Below, in pieces: positions 16,105 to 25,020 of a DNA stretch of 53,268 nt. The translations under genes were made by a program, and so were the position numbers. The DNA lies in the NCBI RefSeq assembly GCF_000805335.1, contig NZ_KN708638.1:1630728-1683995 (forward strand), given 5' to 3'. Within the stretch, counting starts at the first letter, position 1; every line of letters starts with the position of its first letter. Under the pieces are notes generated by a model. The model saw only the letters and a program-made list of their open reading frames with translations. It had not been told where the DNA came from and ran no database searches. Source of the stretch: Streptomyces sp. CT34. Its GTDB lineage: Bacteria > Actinomycetota > Actinomycetes > Streptomycetales > Streptomycetaceae.

Positions 16105-16365
16105 TCAGCCCGTGTGCAGCCGCAGCGTCCGCACCCCGCCGCCGGTGAGCAGCTCCACGATGCGCTCCCCGGCCGGCCTGCGCACCGCCCGGTCGCACTC
16201 GGGACAGGTGAAGGAGTAGAAGGTGGTGCGGCTGCTGGCACCGATGGCCAGCCGGAAGGCGTCCGAGGCCAGTTCGAAGCGGCCCCGGCAGTCCGGGCAG
16301 GCCGCCTTGAAGAACACCGGAGCGGCCATGCTCGCCAGAGTGGTCGTCGCCATCGTGGTCGTCAT
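16105..16365 (-). CDS. Small zinc-ribbon protein
   Basis: This 86-residue protein has two CxxC knuckles, KAACPDCRGRF and FTCPECDRAV, that should bind one zinc. It ends with the hydrophobic ERIVELLTGGGVRTLRLHTG. The function is unknown; it is conserved next to pafBC in relatives, as I recall. The ATG at 16365 is preceded by GGAGG at nine bases. The internal ATG at 16329 (MAAPVFFK) matches the usual family start but has a weaker ribosome-binding site. Confidence 0.78.
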   Translation of the reverse strand: MTTTMATTTLASMAAPVFFKAACPDCRGRFELASDAFRLAIGASSRTTFYSFTCPECDRAVRRPAGERIVELLTGGGVRTLRLHTG

Positions 16366-16422
16366 CCTTCGCTGCCTCCAACGGTCATCGGTGCGCCCGC
16401 GCGCTCCCGCGGTGGACCGGGC

Positions 16423-17373
16423 TCACCCGCCGTACGCCGCGAGCGCCTGCCCGGCCGCCTGCCGCGCGCTGTCCGCGAGTTCCGCGGGCGACACGATCCG
16501 GCCGTCCCGGCCCAGCCGCAGCGCCAGCCGCCGCAGCGACGCCGGGTCCGGGGTGCGCAGCGTGATCCGCAGCCCGCCGTCGGGGAGTTCGTCGGCCCGG
16601 TCGTGCGGGTAGTACTCGGCGACCCAGCGCCCGCCGGGCCCGACCTCGATCACGACCTCGGGGTCCTCGGCCGCGGGCTGCACCAGGCCCTCGGACAGAT
16701 CGCGCAGCTCGACGGGCGGCGGGTCGGCCGGCGCGTCCAGCAGCTTGATCTTGGCCACCCGGTCGAGCCGGAAGGTCCGCCGGGCCTCGGAGAGCCGGCA
16801 CCACGCCTCCATGTAGGTGTGGCCGACGGCGAACAGCCGGATCGGGTCCACCTCGCGCTCGGTCAGCTCGTCGCGTGCCGGGGAGTAGTAGCGCAGCCAC
16901 AGCCGGCGCCGCTCGGCGATGGCGCGGTCCACATCGGCGAACACCCCACCCTCGGACTCGAAGGTCACCGACAGCCGGGAGCTGGCCCCGGCCGCCTCGC
17001 CCGCCGCCGCCTCCAGCTTGGCGGTGGCCCGCAGCAGCGCCTGCCGGTCGCCCTCGCGCAGCCCCGGGAGGGTGGCCACCGCACGCGCCGCGACCAGCAG
17101 CGCGGTGGCCTCGTCGGCGGCCAGCCGCAGCGGCTCCGCGGCGTCGTCGGGGTTGTGCCACCAGATGCGGTCGCCGTCGGTGTCGATGTCGAGGAGGTCG
17201 CCGCCGCGGAAGCTCGTCCCGCACATCGGCAGCACGTCGAGGTCGGCGATCAGCTCGTCCTCGGTGATGCCGAAGGCGCGGGCGACATCGCCGACCCGGG
17301 CGCCGGGGCGCTCGCGCAGATACGTCACCAGCGACAGCATCCGGCGGGTCTGGTCGATCGCGTTCGTAGCCAT
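16423..17373 (-). CDS. pafC: PafC, WYL-domain subunit of the DNA-damage-response activator
   Basis: The 316-residue protein has an N-terminal winged helix (QTRRMLSLVTYLRERPGARV then GDVARAFGITEDELIADLDV), a middle WYL-type domain with RRRLWLRYYSPARDELTERE, and a WCX C-terminal part ending DSARQAAGQALAAYGG. PafB and PafC form the heterodimeric activator of the LexA/RecA-independent DNA-damage response in mycobacteria. The WYL domain is thought to sense single-stranded DNA. The gene starts 21 bases after pafB, so the two are co-transcribed. Confidence 0.93.
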   Translation of the reverse strand: MATNAIDQTRRMLSLVTYLRERPGARVGDVARAFGITEDELIADLDVLPMCGTSFRGGDLLDIDTDGDRIWWHNPDDAAEPLRLAADEATALLVAARAVATLPGLREGDRQALLRATAKLEAAAGEAAGASSRLSVTFESEGGVFADVDRAIAERRRLWLRYYSPARDELTEREVDPIRLFAVGHTYMEAWCRLSEARRTFRLDRVAKIKLLDAPADPPPVELRDLSEGLVQPAAEDPEVVIEVGPGGRWVAEYYPHDRADELPDGGLRITLRTPDPASLRRLALRLGRDGRIVSPAELADSARQAAGQALAAYGG

Positions 17374-17394
17374 GGAGTCCGCTCCCCGTCCCTC

Positions 17395-18435
17395 TCAGCC
17401 CTTGGCCACGGCGCGCAGCCGATCGACGACGTCGGCACGCAGCTCCGCGGGTTCCAGTACGACCACATCCGGCCCGAACTCGACGAGCCAGGCGTCGAGT
17501 CCGTGCCCGTACGGGATCTCCAGCTCGTCCCAGCCGTCGCCCAGCGCGCGGACGGTCAGCGCGCGGGCACGCAGCGGATAGCCGTGCTCCGCGCGGAGTT
17601 TGATCCTCGCGGTGCCGGTGGCGGTCTCCCCGGCCCAGCTCTCGACGGTCTCGCGGACGGTGACGTGGTCGGGCACCGGAGCGGTGAACGCCCCTTGCCG
17701 GGAACGGACCTTGCCGGTGATCCGGGACAGCCGGAAGACCCGCTCGGCCTGCCGCTCCCGGTCCCAGCCGGCGACGTACCAGTGGCCGCGCCAGCACTCC
17801 AGGATCCACGGCTCGATGTGCCGCTGCTCGGGGCGCGCGGCGTTGGACTTGCGGTAGTCGAAGACCACCGGCCGGCGGTCGCGGCAGGCCAGCATCAGCG
17901 GCTCGAAGGCGGCTTCGTGGGCCGGGATCCGCGGTTCCAGGGCGCTGTGCGGCTGCCCGGCGTCCACGTCCCCGCCGTCCCCGACCAGCGGCATCCCGGC
18001 CGCGCGCAGCTTCTGCAGGGCGCCGCTGGCCGCACCGGCGAGCCGGGCCTGCTGCCAGACCTTGGCGGCGAGCCCGAGGGCGGCGGCCTCCTCGGCGTCC
18101 AGAGTGATCGGGGGCAGCCGGTTGCTGTCGCGGCGGGCGAGATAGCCGACCTCGCCGTCGATCCCGTCGACGGTCTCGATGACCAGACCGAGTTCGCGCA
18201 GATCGTCCTTGTCCCGCTCGAACATCCGGTTGAAGGACTCGTCCCCGCCGGCCGCGGCACCGCCCGGTCTACCGACCACAGCGTTTCCCGGTCTGCCGAC
18301 CGCGGCACCGCCCGGTCTACCGACCTCGATGTACGCCTCGATCGACGTCCGCAGCTCGCGCTTGGACAGCGGGCGTCGCGTCCCCAGCAGGCACAGCGCC
18401 AGACTCATCAGCCGCTCGGCCTTGGCAATCGCCAT
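17395..18435 (-). CDS. pafB: PafB, WYL-domain subunit of the DNA-damage-response activator
   Basis: The product has 346 residues. It begins with the HTH part (AKAERLMSLALCLLGTRRPL, SKRELRTSIEAY), then FNRMFERDKDDLRELGLVIE. A WYL domain follows (RRPVVFDYRKSNAA ... RHIEPWILECWRGHWYVAG), and the C-terminus ends LRAVAKG. It pairs with PafC. An unusual in-frame insert of about three VGRPGGAA-like repeats, residues ~39-62, splits the normally continuous HTH segment between SIEAY and DESFNRMF. It is encoded by three 24-base units at 18251-18322. The insert is glycine/proline-rich and probably a flexible loop, so function may be retained. The ATG at 18435 is the family start. Confidence 0.92.
   Translation of the reverse strand: MAIAKAERLMSLALCLLGTRRPLSKRELRTSIEAYIEVGRPGGAAVGRPGNAVVGRPGGAAAGGDESFNRMFERDKDDLRELGLVIETVDGIDGEVGYLARRDSNRLPPITLDAEEAAALGLAAKVWQQARLAGAASGALQKLRAAGMPLVGDGGDVDAGQPHSALEPRIPAHEAAFEPLMLACRDRRPVVFDYRKSNAARPEQRHIEPWILECWRGHWYVAGWDRERQAERVFRLSRITGKVRSRQGAFTAPVPDHVTVRETVESWAGETATGTARIKLRAEHGYPLRARALTVRALGDGWDELEIPYGHGLDAWLVEFGPDVVVLEPAELRADVVDRLRAVAKG
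18251..18322 (-). repeat. Three 24-bp in-frame tandem repeats inside pafB
   Basis: Units at 18251-18274, 18275-18298 and 18299-18322. The outer two are nearly identical (differing at the first base), and the middle one has several substitutions. Each adds eight residues (VGRPGGAA-like) to the PafB HTH region. Confidence 0.85.
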
Positions 18436-18498
18436 CGACGCCCTCTCTCGTTGAGCTCCCGACCGCTGACCGTACCGTTCTGGGTGCGTGCGGCAAAG

Positions 18499-18532
18499 CC
18501 GAGGGCCCATGCCATCCAGCATGGGCCCTCGG
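18499..18532 (-). terminator. Strong terminator between fkbp and pafB
   Basis: A 14-bp perfect stem CCGAGGGCCCATGC/GCATGGGCCCTCGG (18499-18512/18519-18532) has a 6-base loop. It follows the FKBP stop at 18549 on the minus strand. Confidence 0.85.
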
Positions 18533-18548
18533 AGCGTCGGACGGGGTC

Positions 18549-18923
18549 TCAGACCGCGACCAGATCGCAGACGAAGATCAGCGTCTCGTTCGGCGCGATA
18601 CGGCCGCCACCGGCGCCGCGCTCGCCGTAGGCGAGGTGCGGCGGGATGGTCAGCCGGCGCCGGCCGCCGACCTTCATGCCCTGCACACCCTTGTCCCAAC
18701 CCGGGATGACCTGGCCGACGCCCAGCTGGAACTGGAGCGGCTTGCCTCGGTTCCAGCTCGCGTCGAACTCCTCGCCGGTGCTGAAGGAGACGCCGACGTA
18801 GTGCACGGAGACCATGTCCCCGGCCTTGGCGACCGGCCCGTTGCCCTCCCACAGGTCCACGATCTCCAGGTCGGTGGGAACCGGGCCCTCGGGGAAGTCG
18901 ATCTCGGGCTTGTCGATGTTCAC
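18549..18923 (-). CDS. FKBP-type peptidyl-prolyl isomerase (cytosolic)
   Basis: This 124-residue single-domain FKBP should catalyse cis-trans isomerisation of Xaa-Pro bonds. Active-site segments are VSVHYVGVSFSTGEEFDASW, VGQVIPGWDKGVQGMKVGG, RRRLTIPPHLAYGERGAGG and a terminal FVCDLVAV. It has no signal peptide. It is followed by a strong hairpin and lies 68 bases downstream of a lipoprotein FKBP gene, an evident partner or duplicate. Confidence 0.95.
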   Translation of the reverse strand: MNIDKPEIDFPEGPVPTDLEIVDLWEGNGPVAKAGDMVSVHYVGVSFSTGEEFDASWNRGKPLQFQLGVGQVIPGWDKGVQGMKVGGRRRLTIPPHLAYGERGAGGGRIAPNETLIFVCDLVAV

Positions 18924-18991
18924 GTATGTGCTCCTACTTGCGAATCTTTTCGATTACCGGGCCAGTCTTGCAGATCTTGCGGCAGCCGCCG

Positions 18992-20008
18992 TCAGACCGT
19001 GCCGACGATGTCGACCACGAAGACCAGGGTGTTCTTCGCCAGCTCGTGCTGCGGGCTCCCGCCGTAGCCCAGCTTCGGCGGGATCACGACCTCCACCCGG
19101 TCCCCGACGTGCTTGCCGACCAGCGCCTGGTCCCAGCCCTGGACGACCTGCCCGGTACCGATCTGGAACGCGGTCGCGCCCCCGTGGTCCCAGGACGAGT
19201 CGAACTTCTTGCCGTCCTCCCACTTCACACCGGTGTACTGGGCGATCAGCCCGTCACCGGCCTTCACCTCGGCGCCCTTGCCCTTGATCAGCACCTGCTG
19301 CTTGAGGTCGGCGGGCGCCTTCTCCCCCTTGGGGACGGTGATCGTCGCGGCCTTGTCGTCCGCCGCCTTGACCTCCGGCATCCCGTCCTCCGGCGCCGCC
19401 TGGGTGCCCTCGGCCTTCGCCTTCTTGTCCACCTTCTTCGCACCGACCACGTCGACGACCCACACCAGGCCGTCCTCCGGCTTGATGCCGGACTGCGGGT
19501 TCAGGCCCTCGCCGATCAGCGCCTTCGCGGTGCCCTCCACCTCGAACCGGCCGCCGACCTTCTGCCCGGCCACCGAGGTCATGACCTTGGGCGGCAGCAT
19601 CTGCTGCGTCATCTGGTCGGTGACCTCGCTGACGACCTGGGTCCGCGGCGCACCCGGCTTGGCCCCCGGCTCCGGCGTCCAGCTGCTGCCGAGGTTCTGG
19701 CCCTTCATCGTCTGCGCGACGAAGTCCAGCCGGACCAGATCACCCTTGTCGACCACCGCGCCCTTGCCCTCGATGAGGGTCTTGGTGACGGCCTTGTCGG
19801 TGGGCTTGGCACCCTTGGGCACGGTGATCGTGGGCTTCTTGCCCGCGGTGCCCGCCACCTTGACCACCGCCTCGCCGGAGGTCTTGCCGTCGTCGGACCC
19901 GCAGGCGGCGGTGAAGAGCAGAACGGGCACGGCCAGCGCGGCGACGGCGGCGCGACGGGTGTGCTTGGTGAACGGACGGGGGAAGCGCCCCCCGGGAATA
20001 TTCAGCAT
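18992..20008 (-). CDS. Two-domain FKBP-type peptidyl-prolyl isomerase lipoprotein
   Basis: The product has 338 residues with a signal peptide (RRAAVAALAVPVLLF) and lipobox FTAAC, so it is anchored on the outer face of the membrane. Two FKBP-like domains follow: a degenerate one (about 85-190, GDLVRLDFVAQTMKGQ ... LVWVVDVVGAKK) and a good one (about 240-338, LIAQYTGVKWEDGKKFDSSW, TGQVVQGWDQALVGKHVGD, PPKLGYGG). The two share a PTITVPKG/ATITVPKG linker. It probably helps fold exported proteins, which is in keeping with the nearby Tat genes. Confidence 0.94.
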   Translation of the reverse strand: MLNIPGGRFPRPFTKHTRRAAVAALAVPVLLFTAACGSDDGKTSGEAVVKVAGTAGKKPTITVPKGAKPTDKAVTKTLIEGKGAVVDKGDLVRLDFVAQTMKGQNLGSSWTPEPGAKPGAPRTQVVSEVTDQMTQQMLPPKVMTSVAGQKVGGRFEVEGTAKALIGEGLNPQSGIKPEDGLVWVVDVVGAKKVDKKAKAEGTQAAPEDGMPEVKAADDKAATITVPKGEKAPADLKQQVLIKGKGAEVKAGDGLIAQYTGVKWEDGKKFDSSWDHGGATAFQIGTGQVVQGWDQALVGKHVGDRVEVVIPPKLGYGGSPQHELAKNTLVFVVDIVGTV

Positions 20009-20097
20009 CTGTCCAACTCGGGCTCGTGGGGTAGATGGGCAATGCCCGCCACTCTACGACCTGCGCCTGTGGCGGTTTCCCGGCACAACACACGCAA

Positions 20098-20126
20098 TGC
20101 GCCGGGAGCATTCCGCTCCCGGCGCA
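20098..20126 (-). terminator. Terminator downstream of pafA
   Basis: A 12-bp perfect stem TGCGCCGGGAGC/GCTCCCGGCGCA (20098-20109/20115-20126) has a 5-base loop, 21 bases beyond the pafA stop codon. Confidence 0.85.
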
Positions 20127-20146
20127 CCGCCTGGCATTCCCGCCGC

Positions 20147-21508
20147 TCACATCCCGGCGATCAGCTTCTCGACCCTGTCGTCGACGGAACGGAACGGGTC
20201 CTTGCACAGGACCGTGCGCTGCGCCTGGTCATTGAGCTTCAGATGCACCCAGTCGACCGTGAAATCACGGCGCTGCTCCTGCGCCCGGCGAATGAAGTCA
20301 CCGCGCAGCCGCGCACGCGTGGTCTGCGGCGGCACCGACTTGCCCTCGAAGATCTTCAAGTCGTTGCAGATCCGCTCCGCTTGCCCCTTCCGCTCCAGGA
20401 GGTAGTAGAGCCCCCGGCGGCGGTGGATGTCGTGATACGCGAGGTCTATCTGCGCCACTCTCGGATGGGACATGGTGATGTTGTGCTTCGTGCGGTAACG
20501 CTCGATGAGCTGATGCTTCATCACCCAGTCGATCTCGGTGGAGATACGGTCCAGCTCCTCGTCCCGGACCGCCTCCAGCGTCCGGCCCCACAACTCCAGA
20601 ACCCGCTCGACGGTGCCGGTCCGGATTCCCCGGCGGTCGCAGAAGTCGACGGCCTTTTCGTAGTACTCCTGCTGGACCTCCAGCGCCGACGCCTCGCGCC
20701 CGCTCGCCAGCCGCACCTTGCGCTGGCCGGTGATGTCGTGACTGACCTCGCGGATCGCCCGGATCGGGTTCTCCAGCGTCAGATCGCGCATGACGGTGCC
20801 CGCCTCGATCATGCGCAGGACGAGGTCGGTGGCGCCGACCTTCAGCATCATCGTCGTCTCGGACATGTTCGAGTCGCCGACGATGACGTGCAGCCGGCGG
20901 TAGCGCTCGGCGTCCGCGTGCGGCTCGTCGCGGGTGTTGATGATGGGCCGCGAGCGGGTGGTCGCCGAGGAGACGCCCTCCCAGATGTGTTCCGCCCGCT
21001 GGCTGACGCAGTACACGGCGCCGCGCGGGGTCTGGAGGACCTTGCCCGCGCCGCACAGCAGCTGCCGGGTGACCAGGAACGGAATGAGGATGTCCGCGAG
21101 CCGGGAGAACTCGCCGTGCCGGGCGACGAGATAGTTCTCGTGGCAGCCGTAGGAGTTTCCCGCCGAATCGGTGTTGTTCTTGAAGAGATAGACGTCGCCC
21201 GCGATTCCCTCCTCGTGCAACCGGCGTTCGGCGTCGACGAGCAGACCTTCGAGAATGCGCTCACCGGCCTTGTCGTGCGTGACCAGCTCGGTCACGTTGT
21301 CGCACTCGGGAGTTGCGTATTCCGGGTGCGAACCCACGTCCAAGTACAGGCGGGCGCCGTTCCGCAGGAAGACATTGCTGCTGCGGCCCCATGACACGAC
21401 TCGGCGGAAGAGGTAACGCGCCACCTCGTCAGGAGACAGTCGGCGCTGTCCCCTGAACGTGCACGTGACGCCGTACTCGTTCTCCAGCCCGAAAATGCGG
21501 CGGTCCAT
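20147..21508 (-). CDS. pafA: PafA, Pup-protein ligase
   Basis: PafA (453 residues) uses ATP to phosphorylate the C-terminal Glu of Pup and joins it to substrate lysines. It begins with the carboxylate-amine-ligase motif [12 protein letters not shown]. The catalytic Asp57 is in [17 protein letters not shown]. Further nucleotide- and metal-site segments are [50 protein letters not shown] and [10 protein letters not shown]. It lacks the insertion (Dop-loop) seen in its paralogue Dop in this window. It is separated from prcA by an MFS/LacI pair and from the FKBP genes by a terminator. Confidence 0.97.
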   Translation of the reverse strand: MDRRIFGLENEYGVTCTFRGQRRLSPDEVARYLFRRVVSWGRSSNVFLRNGARLYLDVGSHPEYATPECDNVTELVTHDKAGERILEGLLVDAERRLHEEGIAGDVYLFKNNTDSAGNSYGCHENYLVARHGEFSRLADILIPFLVTRQLLCGAGKVLQTPRGAVYCVSQRAEHIWEGVSSATTRSRPIINTRDEPHADAERYRRLHVIVGDSNMSETTMMLKVGATDLVLRMIEAGTVMRDLTLENPIRAIREVSHDITGQRKVRLASGREASALEVQQEYYEKAVDFCDRRGIRTGTVERVLELWGRTLEAVRDEELDRISTEIDWVMKHQLIERYRTKHNITMSHPRVAQIDLAYHDIHRRRGLYYLLERKGQAERICNDLKIFEGKSVPPQTTRARLRGDFIRRAQEQRRDFTVDWVHLKLNDQAQRTVLCKDPFRSVDDRVEKLIAGM

Positions 21509-21517
21509 GACTGAACA

Positions 21518-22777
21518 TTACGCCTGATGGCCTGCTCTGAAACCGGGTTCGACAGCCCCGTTTCGATCATTTTCCGCCGGGCGCGCACCCGCTGTACGCT
21601 GCACCGGGTCACCCAGAAAGCGCTTCGTCGACAAAAGGACGAGCAGCGCGGCGACCCCGCCGGCCCCGGCGACCGCGAACCCGCCCGCCGGACCACCGGC
21701 CTCCACCACGGGCCCCACCACCGAGGCGCCCACCGCCGAACCGACCCCGAACGTGGTCACCAGCCAGGAAAACGCCTCCGTCACCGTCCCCTTGGGCGCA
21801 TGCCGGTCCACCACCACGAAAGCGCAGGCCAGCGCGGGCGCCAGGAACACCCCGGCCACGCCCGTCAGCGCCGTCATCCCGGCCACACCCGGCACCAGCG
21901 CCAGCGGCAGATACCCCAGCGCCAGCAGCGCGACGAGCAGCCGCAGCCGCCCCTCCGGACGCCCCGGCCACTCCCGGGCGCCGTAGACGATGCCGCCGGC
22001 CAGCGCCCCGGCGCCGAGCGCGGAGAGCAGATAGCTGGAGACCATCCCGCCACCGTGCTCATCGGCGTACGCCACCGCCGCCACCGCTATCGACCCCAGC
22101 GCCAGCCCGACGAAGAAGAACGCACCGATCAGCACCAGCATCCCAGCCGACCGCAGCGCCCCCAGCCAGTGCGCCTCGCGCGGTCCGCTGCGCCACTCCC
22201 GGGAGGGCTCGGAGACCACGACGGACAGCGCGCCGAGCACCCCGAGCGCGTTGATGACCAGCAGCGCCGCGCCGGCCGACCAGGCCGCCACGCACAGCGT
22301 CACCAGCAACGGCCCCACCGCGAACATGACTTCCTGCGCCACCGCGTCCAGCGCGTACGCGGCGTGCACCCGGTCCGCGCGCCGGAGCACCCCCGGCCAC
22401 AGCGCCCGCAGCCCGCCCTCCAGCGGCGGGGTGAAGAACCCGGCGATCACCACGGCGGCGTAGGCGAGCCACAGCGGATCCACCCCGACGGCCGCGAGCA
22501 GCGCCATCCCGAGCGCGGAGAGCACCGAGCCGGGCAGCATCACCCGCGGCTGCCCGTAGAGGTCCACCGCCCGCCCGAGGAGCGGCTGGCCGATCGCGTT
22601 GCAGACGCCGTAGACCGCGGAGAGCGCGCCGGCCAGGGCGTAGCTGCCGCCCTGGGCGCGGACGAAGAGGACCACCGCCAGAGGCGCGGTGGCGTTCGGC
22701 AGCCGGCCCACCAGGGTCCCCGCCAGCAGCCGGGCCGCATGCCGGGTCCTGAGCAAATCCGCATATCCCGCGGCCAT
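21518..22777 (-). CDS. Major facilitator superfamily transporter
   Basis: This 419-residue, 12-helix MFS protein starts MAAGYADLLRTRHAARLLAG and shows the loop-2/3 motif GQPLLGRAVDLYGQPRVMLP. The ATG at 22777 is preceded by a GGAGAGG ribosome-binding site. Drug or metabolite efflux is likely, but the substrate is unknown. It is divergent from a LacI-family gene whose operator-like hexamers lie in the shared 127-base promoter region, so it is probably LacI-controlled. Its stop is only 9 bases from the pafA start, so it could read into pafA. Confidence 0.85.
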   Translation of the reverse strand: MAAGYADLLRTRHAARLLAGTLVGRLPNATAPLAVVLFVRAQGGSYALAGALSAVYGVCNAIGQPLLGRAVDLYGQPRVMLPGSVLSALGMALLAAVGVDPLWLAYAAVVIAGFFTPPLEGGLRALWPGVLRRADRVHAAYALDAVAQEVMFAVGPLLVTLCVAAWSAGAALLVINALGVLGALSVVVSEPSREWRSGPREAHWLGALRSAGMLVLIGAFFFVGLALGSIAVAAVAYADEHGGGMVSSYLLSALGAGALAGGIVYGAREWPGRPEGRLRLLVALLALGYLPLALVPGVAGMTALTGVAGVFLAPALACAFVVVDRHAPKGTVTEAFSWLVTTFGVGSAVGASVVGPVVEAGGPAGGFAVAGAGGVAALLVLLSTKRFLGDPVQRTAGARPAENDRNGAVEPGFRAGHQA

Positions 22778-22816
22778 GCCTGCCCCTCTCCGCCCGACCC
22801 GGGCCGGCCCGGACGT

Positions 22817-22845
22817 GTTACGTATAACTTCCGCCGTCATACGTA
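22817..22845. promoter_or_regulatory. Paired TACGTA operator-like hexamers
   Basis: TACGTA occurs at 22819-22824 and at 22840-22845, spaced 21 bp, two helical turns. The first is inside GTTACGTATAAC, with GTTA/TAAC arms. The pair lies in the shared MFS/LacI promoter region and would suit a dimeric or tetrameric LacI-type repressor. Confidence 0.55.
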
Positions 22846-22904
22846 CCATGGCGGCAATCCGCGGGTCCACCCCGCAGCGGACACACGCAAGGAGTGACAC
22901 CCCG

Positions 22905-23984
22905 GTGACCAGCAACGAGGCCGCGCAGCCTGCCCGCCGCCCGGCCGCCGCCGACCGTGTCACCAGCCGCGACGTCGCCCGCGTCGCCGGCGTCTCGCAG
23001 GCCGCCGTCTCCCTCGTCCTCGGCGACAAATGGCGCGGCCGGGTCTCCCCGGGCAAGGCCGACGCCGTCCGCGCCGCCGCCCGCGAGCTGGGCTACCGCC
23101 CCAATCTCGCCGCCCGCAGCCTACGCATGGGCCGCACCCGTACGGCGCTGCTCGTCGTGCCGGCCCTCACCACCGAGTTCTTCGCCCGGGTCTACACGGG
23201 CGCCGCCCGGATCGCCGCCGGCCACGATTTCGGCGTGGTCCTCTACCCGTCCCCCGAGGGCATCGGCCCCGCCCGCGACCCCTTCGACTCCGCCGCCGCC
23301 ACCCTCGACGGCGTCATCGCCTCCTCCATGGCCGCCGAGGCTCTCACCCCGCTGCGCGCCGCCGGGCTGCCCCTGGTGATGCTCGACAGCGACCCCGCCG
23401 ACACCCGCGCCTCGGCCACCGTCAACCTCGACATCGCCGACGGCGTACGGCAGTTGGCCCGCCACCTCACCGGCCTCGGGCACCGCCGCATCACCCACCT
23501 CGCGGCCGATGTCGACTCCTGGACCTTCGCGGTCCGCGCCCGGACCCTCGGCGACACCCTGGCCGGCGTCCCCGGCGCCGTACTGCACCGGCAGCCGGCC
23601 GCCCTCGGCGTCACCGCCGGACTCCACGCCGCGCACACCGCGCTGACCGCCCCCGGCCCCCGCCCCACCGCGCTCCTGTGCGACGACGACATCATCGCCG
23701 CCGGCGCCTGCAAGGCGGTCCGCCGCCTCGGTCTGCGCATCCCGGAGGACATCTCGGTCACCGGCTTCGACGACCTGGCCCTGGCCGTCGCCGTGGAACC
23801 GGAGCTGACGACCGTACGGCTCCCCGCGGAGGAGTTCGGCGAGGCCGGTATGCGCGCCCTGATGGCCGTGCTGGACGGCGCCCCCGCCGGCGCCGAGACG
23901 CTCCCCGTCACGCTCGTTCCGCGCGGCTCCACCGCCCCGCCGCCGGGCGCCCCGCACAACAGCGCGCGCCCCGGCGGGCGATGA
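22905..23984 (+). CDS. LacI-family transcriptional regulator
   Basis: The 359-residue protein starts at GTG 22905 behind AAGGAG. The N-terminal HTH is RVTSRDVARVAGVSQAAVSL followed by VLGDKWRGRVSP, and the hinge helix is GYRPNLAARSLRMGRTRT. A periplasmic-binding-protein-like effector domain follows (ALLVVPALTTEFFARVYTGA, DGVIASSM, LIVMLDS-like LPLVMLDSDPA, RRITHLAADVDSWTF, ALLCDDDIIAAGACKAVRRL, ISVTGFDDLALAVAVEPELT). The effector is not deducible. It probably represses itself and the divergent MFS gene. Confidence 0.92.
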   Translation: MTSNEAAQPARRPAAADRVTSRDVARVAGVSQAAVSLVLGDKWRGRVSPGKADAVRAAARELGYRPNLAARSLRMGRTRTALLVVPALTTEFFARVYTGAARIAAGHDFGVVLYPSPEGIGPARDPFDSAAATLDGVIASSMAAEALTPLRAAGLPLVMLDSDPADTRASATVNLDIADGVRQLARHLTGLGHRRITHLAADVDSWTFAVRARTLGDTLAGVPGAVLHRQPAALGVTAGLHAAHTALTAPGPRPTALLCDDDIIAAGACKAVRRLGLRIPEDISVTGFDDLALAVAVEPELTTVRLPAEEFGEAGMRALMAVLDGAPAGAETLPVTLVPRGSTAPPPGAPHNSARPGGR

Positions 23985-24000
23985 CCCACCGGGGCGCGCG
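23963..24000. terminator. Bidirectional terminator between lacI-type gene and prcA
   Basis: A 12-bp perfect stem CGCGCGCCCCGG/CCGGGGCGCGCG (23963-23974/23989-24000) has the LacI-gene stop codon inside its 14-base loop. The neighbours are convergent. Confidence 0.8.
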
Positions 24001-24039
24001 ATCCGGGCACGGAGGCCGGCCGGCGTTCCTCCGGAATCC

Positions 24040-24951
24040 TCAGTCCGCGGACCCGGACTCCCCTTCGCTCCCGTCGGCGGCGTCCGGACCGGAGTCGTCC
24101 TTGCCGCCGGCTCCGCCCTCGGTGGCCTTGCCGTTGGCGCCCTTCCCCTTGGCGCCCTTGCCGGCCGCGCCGGACGCGTCGCCGGCACCCGAGGACTCGC
24201 CCGAGTCCCCCTCCTCGCCGTCGGCCTCGGGCTTTTCCGCTCCCGAGGCACCGTGCTCGTCCAGCAGCCGGGACAGCTGGCGGCCCAGGATCCGCTTGAA
24301 CTTCCGCTGCTGCGGGCGGGTCCGGTCCAGGGTCGCGACCTCCAGGTGCTCGGCGGTCAGCGTCCGCTCGCCCCCGTTGGTGTCCCGCGACAGCGACTCC
24401 ACCGCCAGCCGCAGCGCCTCCGCCAGCGTCATCCCGTCGCGGTGCCGCTGGTCGAGATAGCTGCTGATCTGGTCCGCGTTGCCGCCCACCGCGACCGAGC
24501 CGTGCTCGTCCACGATCGAGCCGTCGTGCGGCAGCCGGTAGATCTGGTCGTCCTCGGGGGCGTTGCCCACCTCGGCCACGATCAGCTCGACCTCGTAGGG
24601 CTTCTCGGCCGCGCTGGAGAAGATCGAGCCGAGCGTCTGCGCGTAGACGTTGGCCAGACCGCGCGCGGTCACGTCATCCCGGTCGTAGGTGTAGCCGCGC
24701 AGATCGGCGTAGCGCACACCGCCGATCCGCAGGCTCTCGAACTCGTTGTACTTGCCGACCGCAGCGAAGGCGATGCGGTCGTAGATCTCGCTGACCTTGT
24801 GCAGGGCGCGGGAGGGATTCTCGGCGACGAAGACCACGCCGTCGGTGTATTGCAGCACCACGACGCTGCGACCGCGCGCGATGCCCTTGCGGGCGTACTC
24901 GGCACGGTCGGCCATGGCCTGCTGGGGTGAGACATAGAACGGCGTCGACAC
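24040..24951 (-). CDS. prcA: PrcA, 20S proteasome alpha subunit
   Basis: PrcA (303 residues) forms the outer rings of the 20S core and its gated entry. The N-terminal gating region is [20 protein letters not shown], followed by [20 protein letters not shown]. It has no catalytic Thr. The alpha-type core is recognisable to about residue 235 ([20 protein letters not shown]). A disordered tail of about 65 residues, rich in Gly, Ala, Lys, Glu and Ser, makes it longer than most homologues (around 250 residues). The gene follows prcB by 69 bases. Confidence 0.97.
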   Translation of the reverse strand: MSTPFYVSPQQAMADRAEYARKGIARGRSVVVLQYTDGVVFVAENPSRALHKVSEIYDRIAFAAVGKYNEFESLRIGGVRYADLRGYTYDRDDVTARGLANVYAQTLGSIFSSAAEKPYEVELIVAEVGNAPEDDQIYRLPHDGSIVDEHGSVAVGGNADQISSYLDQRHRDGMTLAEALRLAVESLSRDTNGGERTLTAEHLEVATLDRTRPQQRKFKRILGRQLSRLLDEHGASGAEKPEADGEEGDSGESSGAGDASGAAGKGAKGKGANGKATEGGAGGKDDSGPDAADGSEGESGSAD

Positions 24952-25020
24952 CGGCTATCCGTCCCTTCCTGTCAAAAGCTCTCTCGGTGGCTGGGGGCGC
25001 ATGGCGGAACATCCGTCCCG

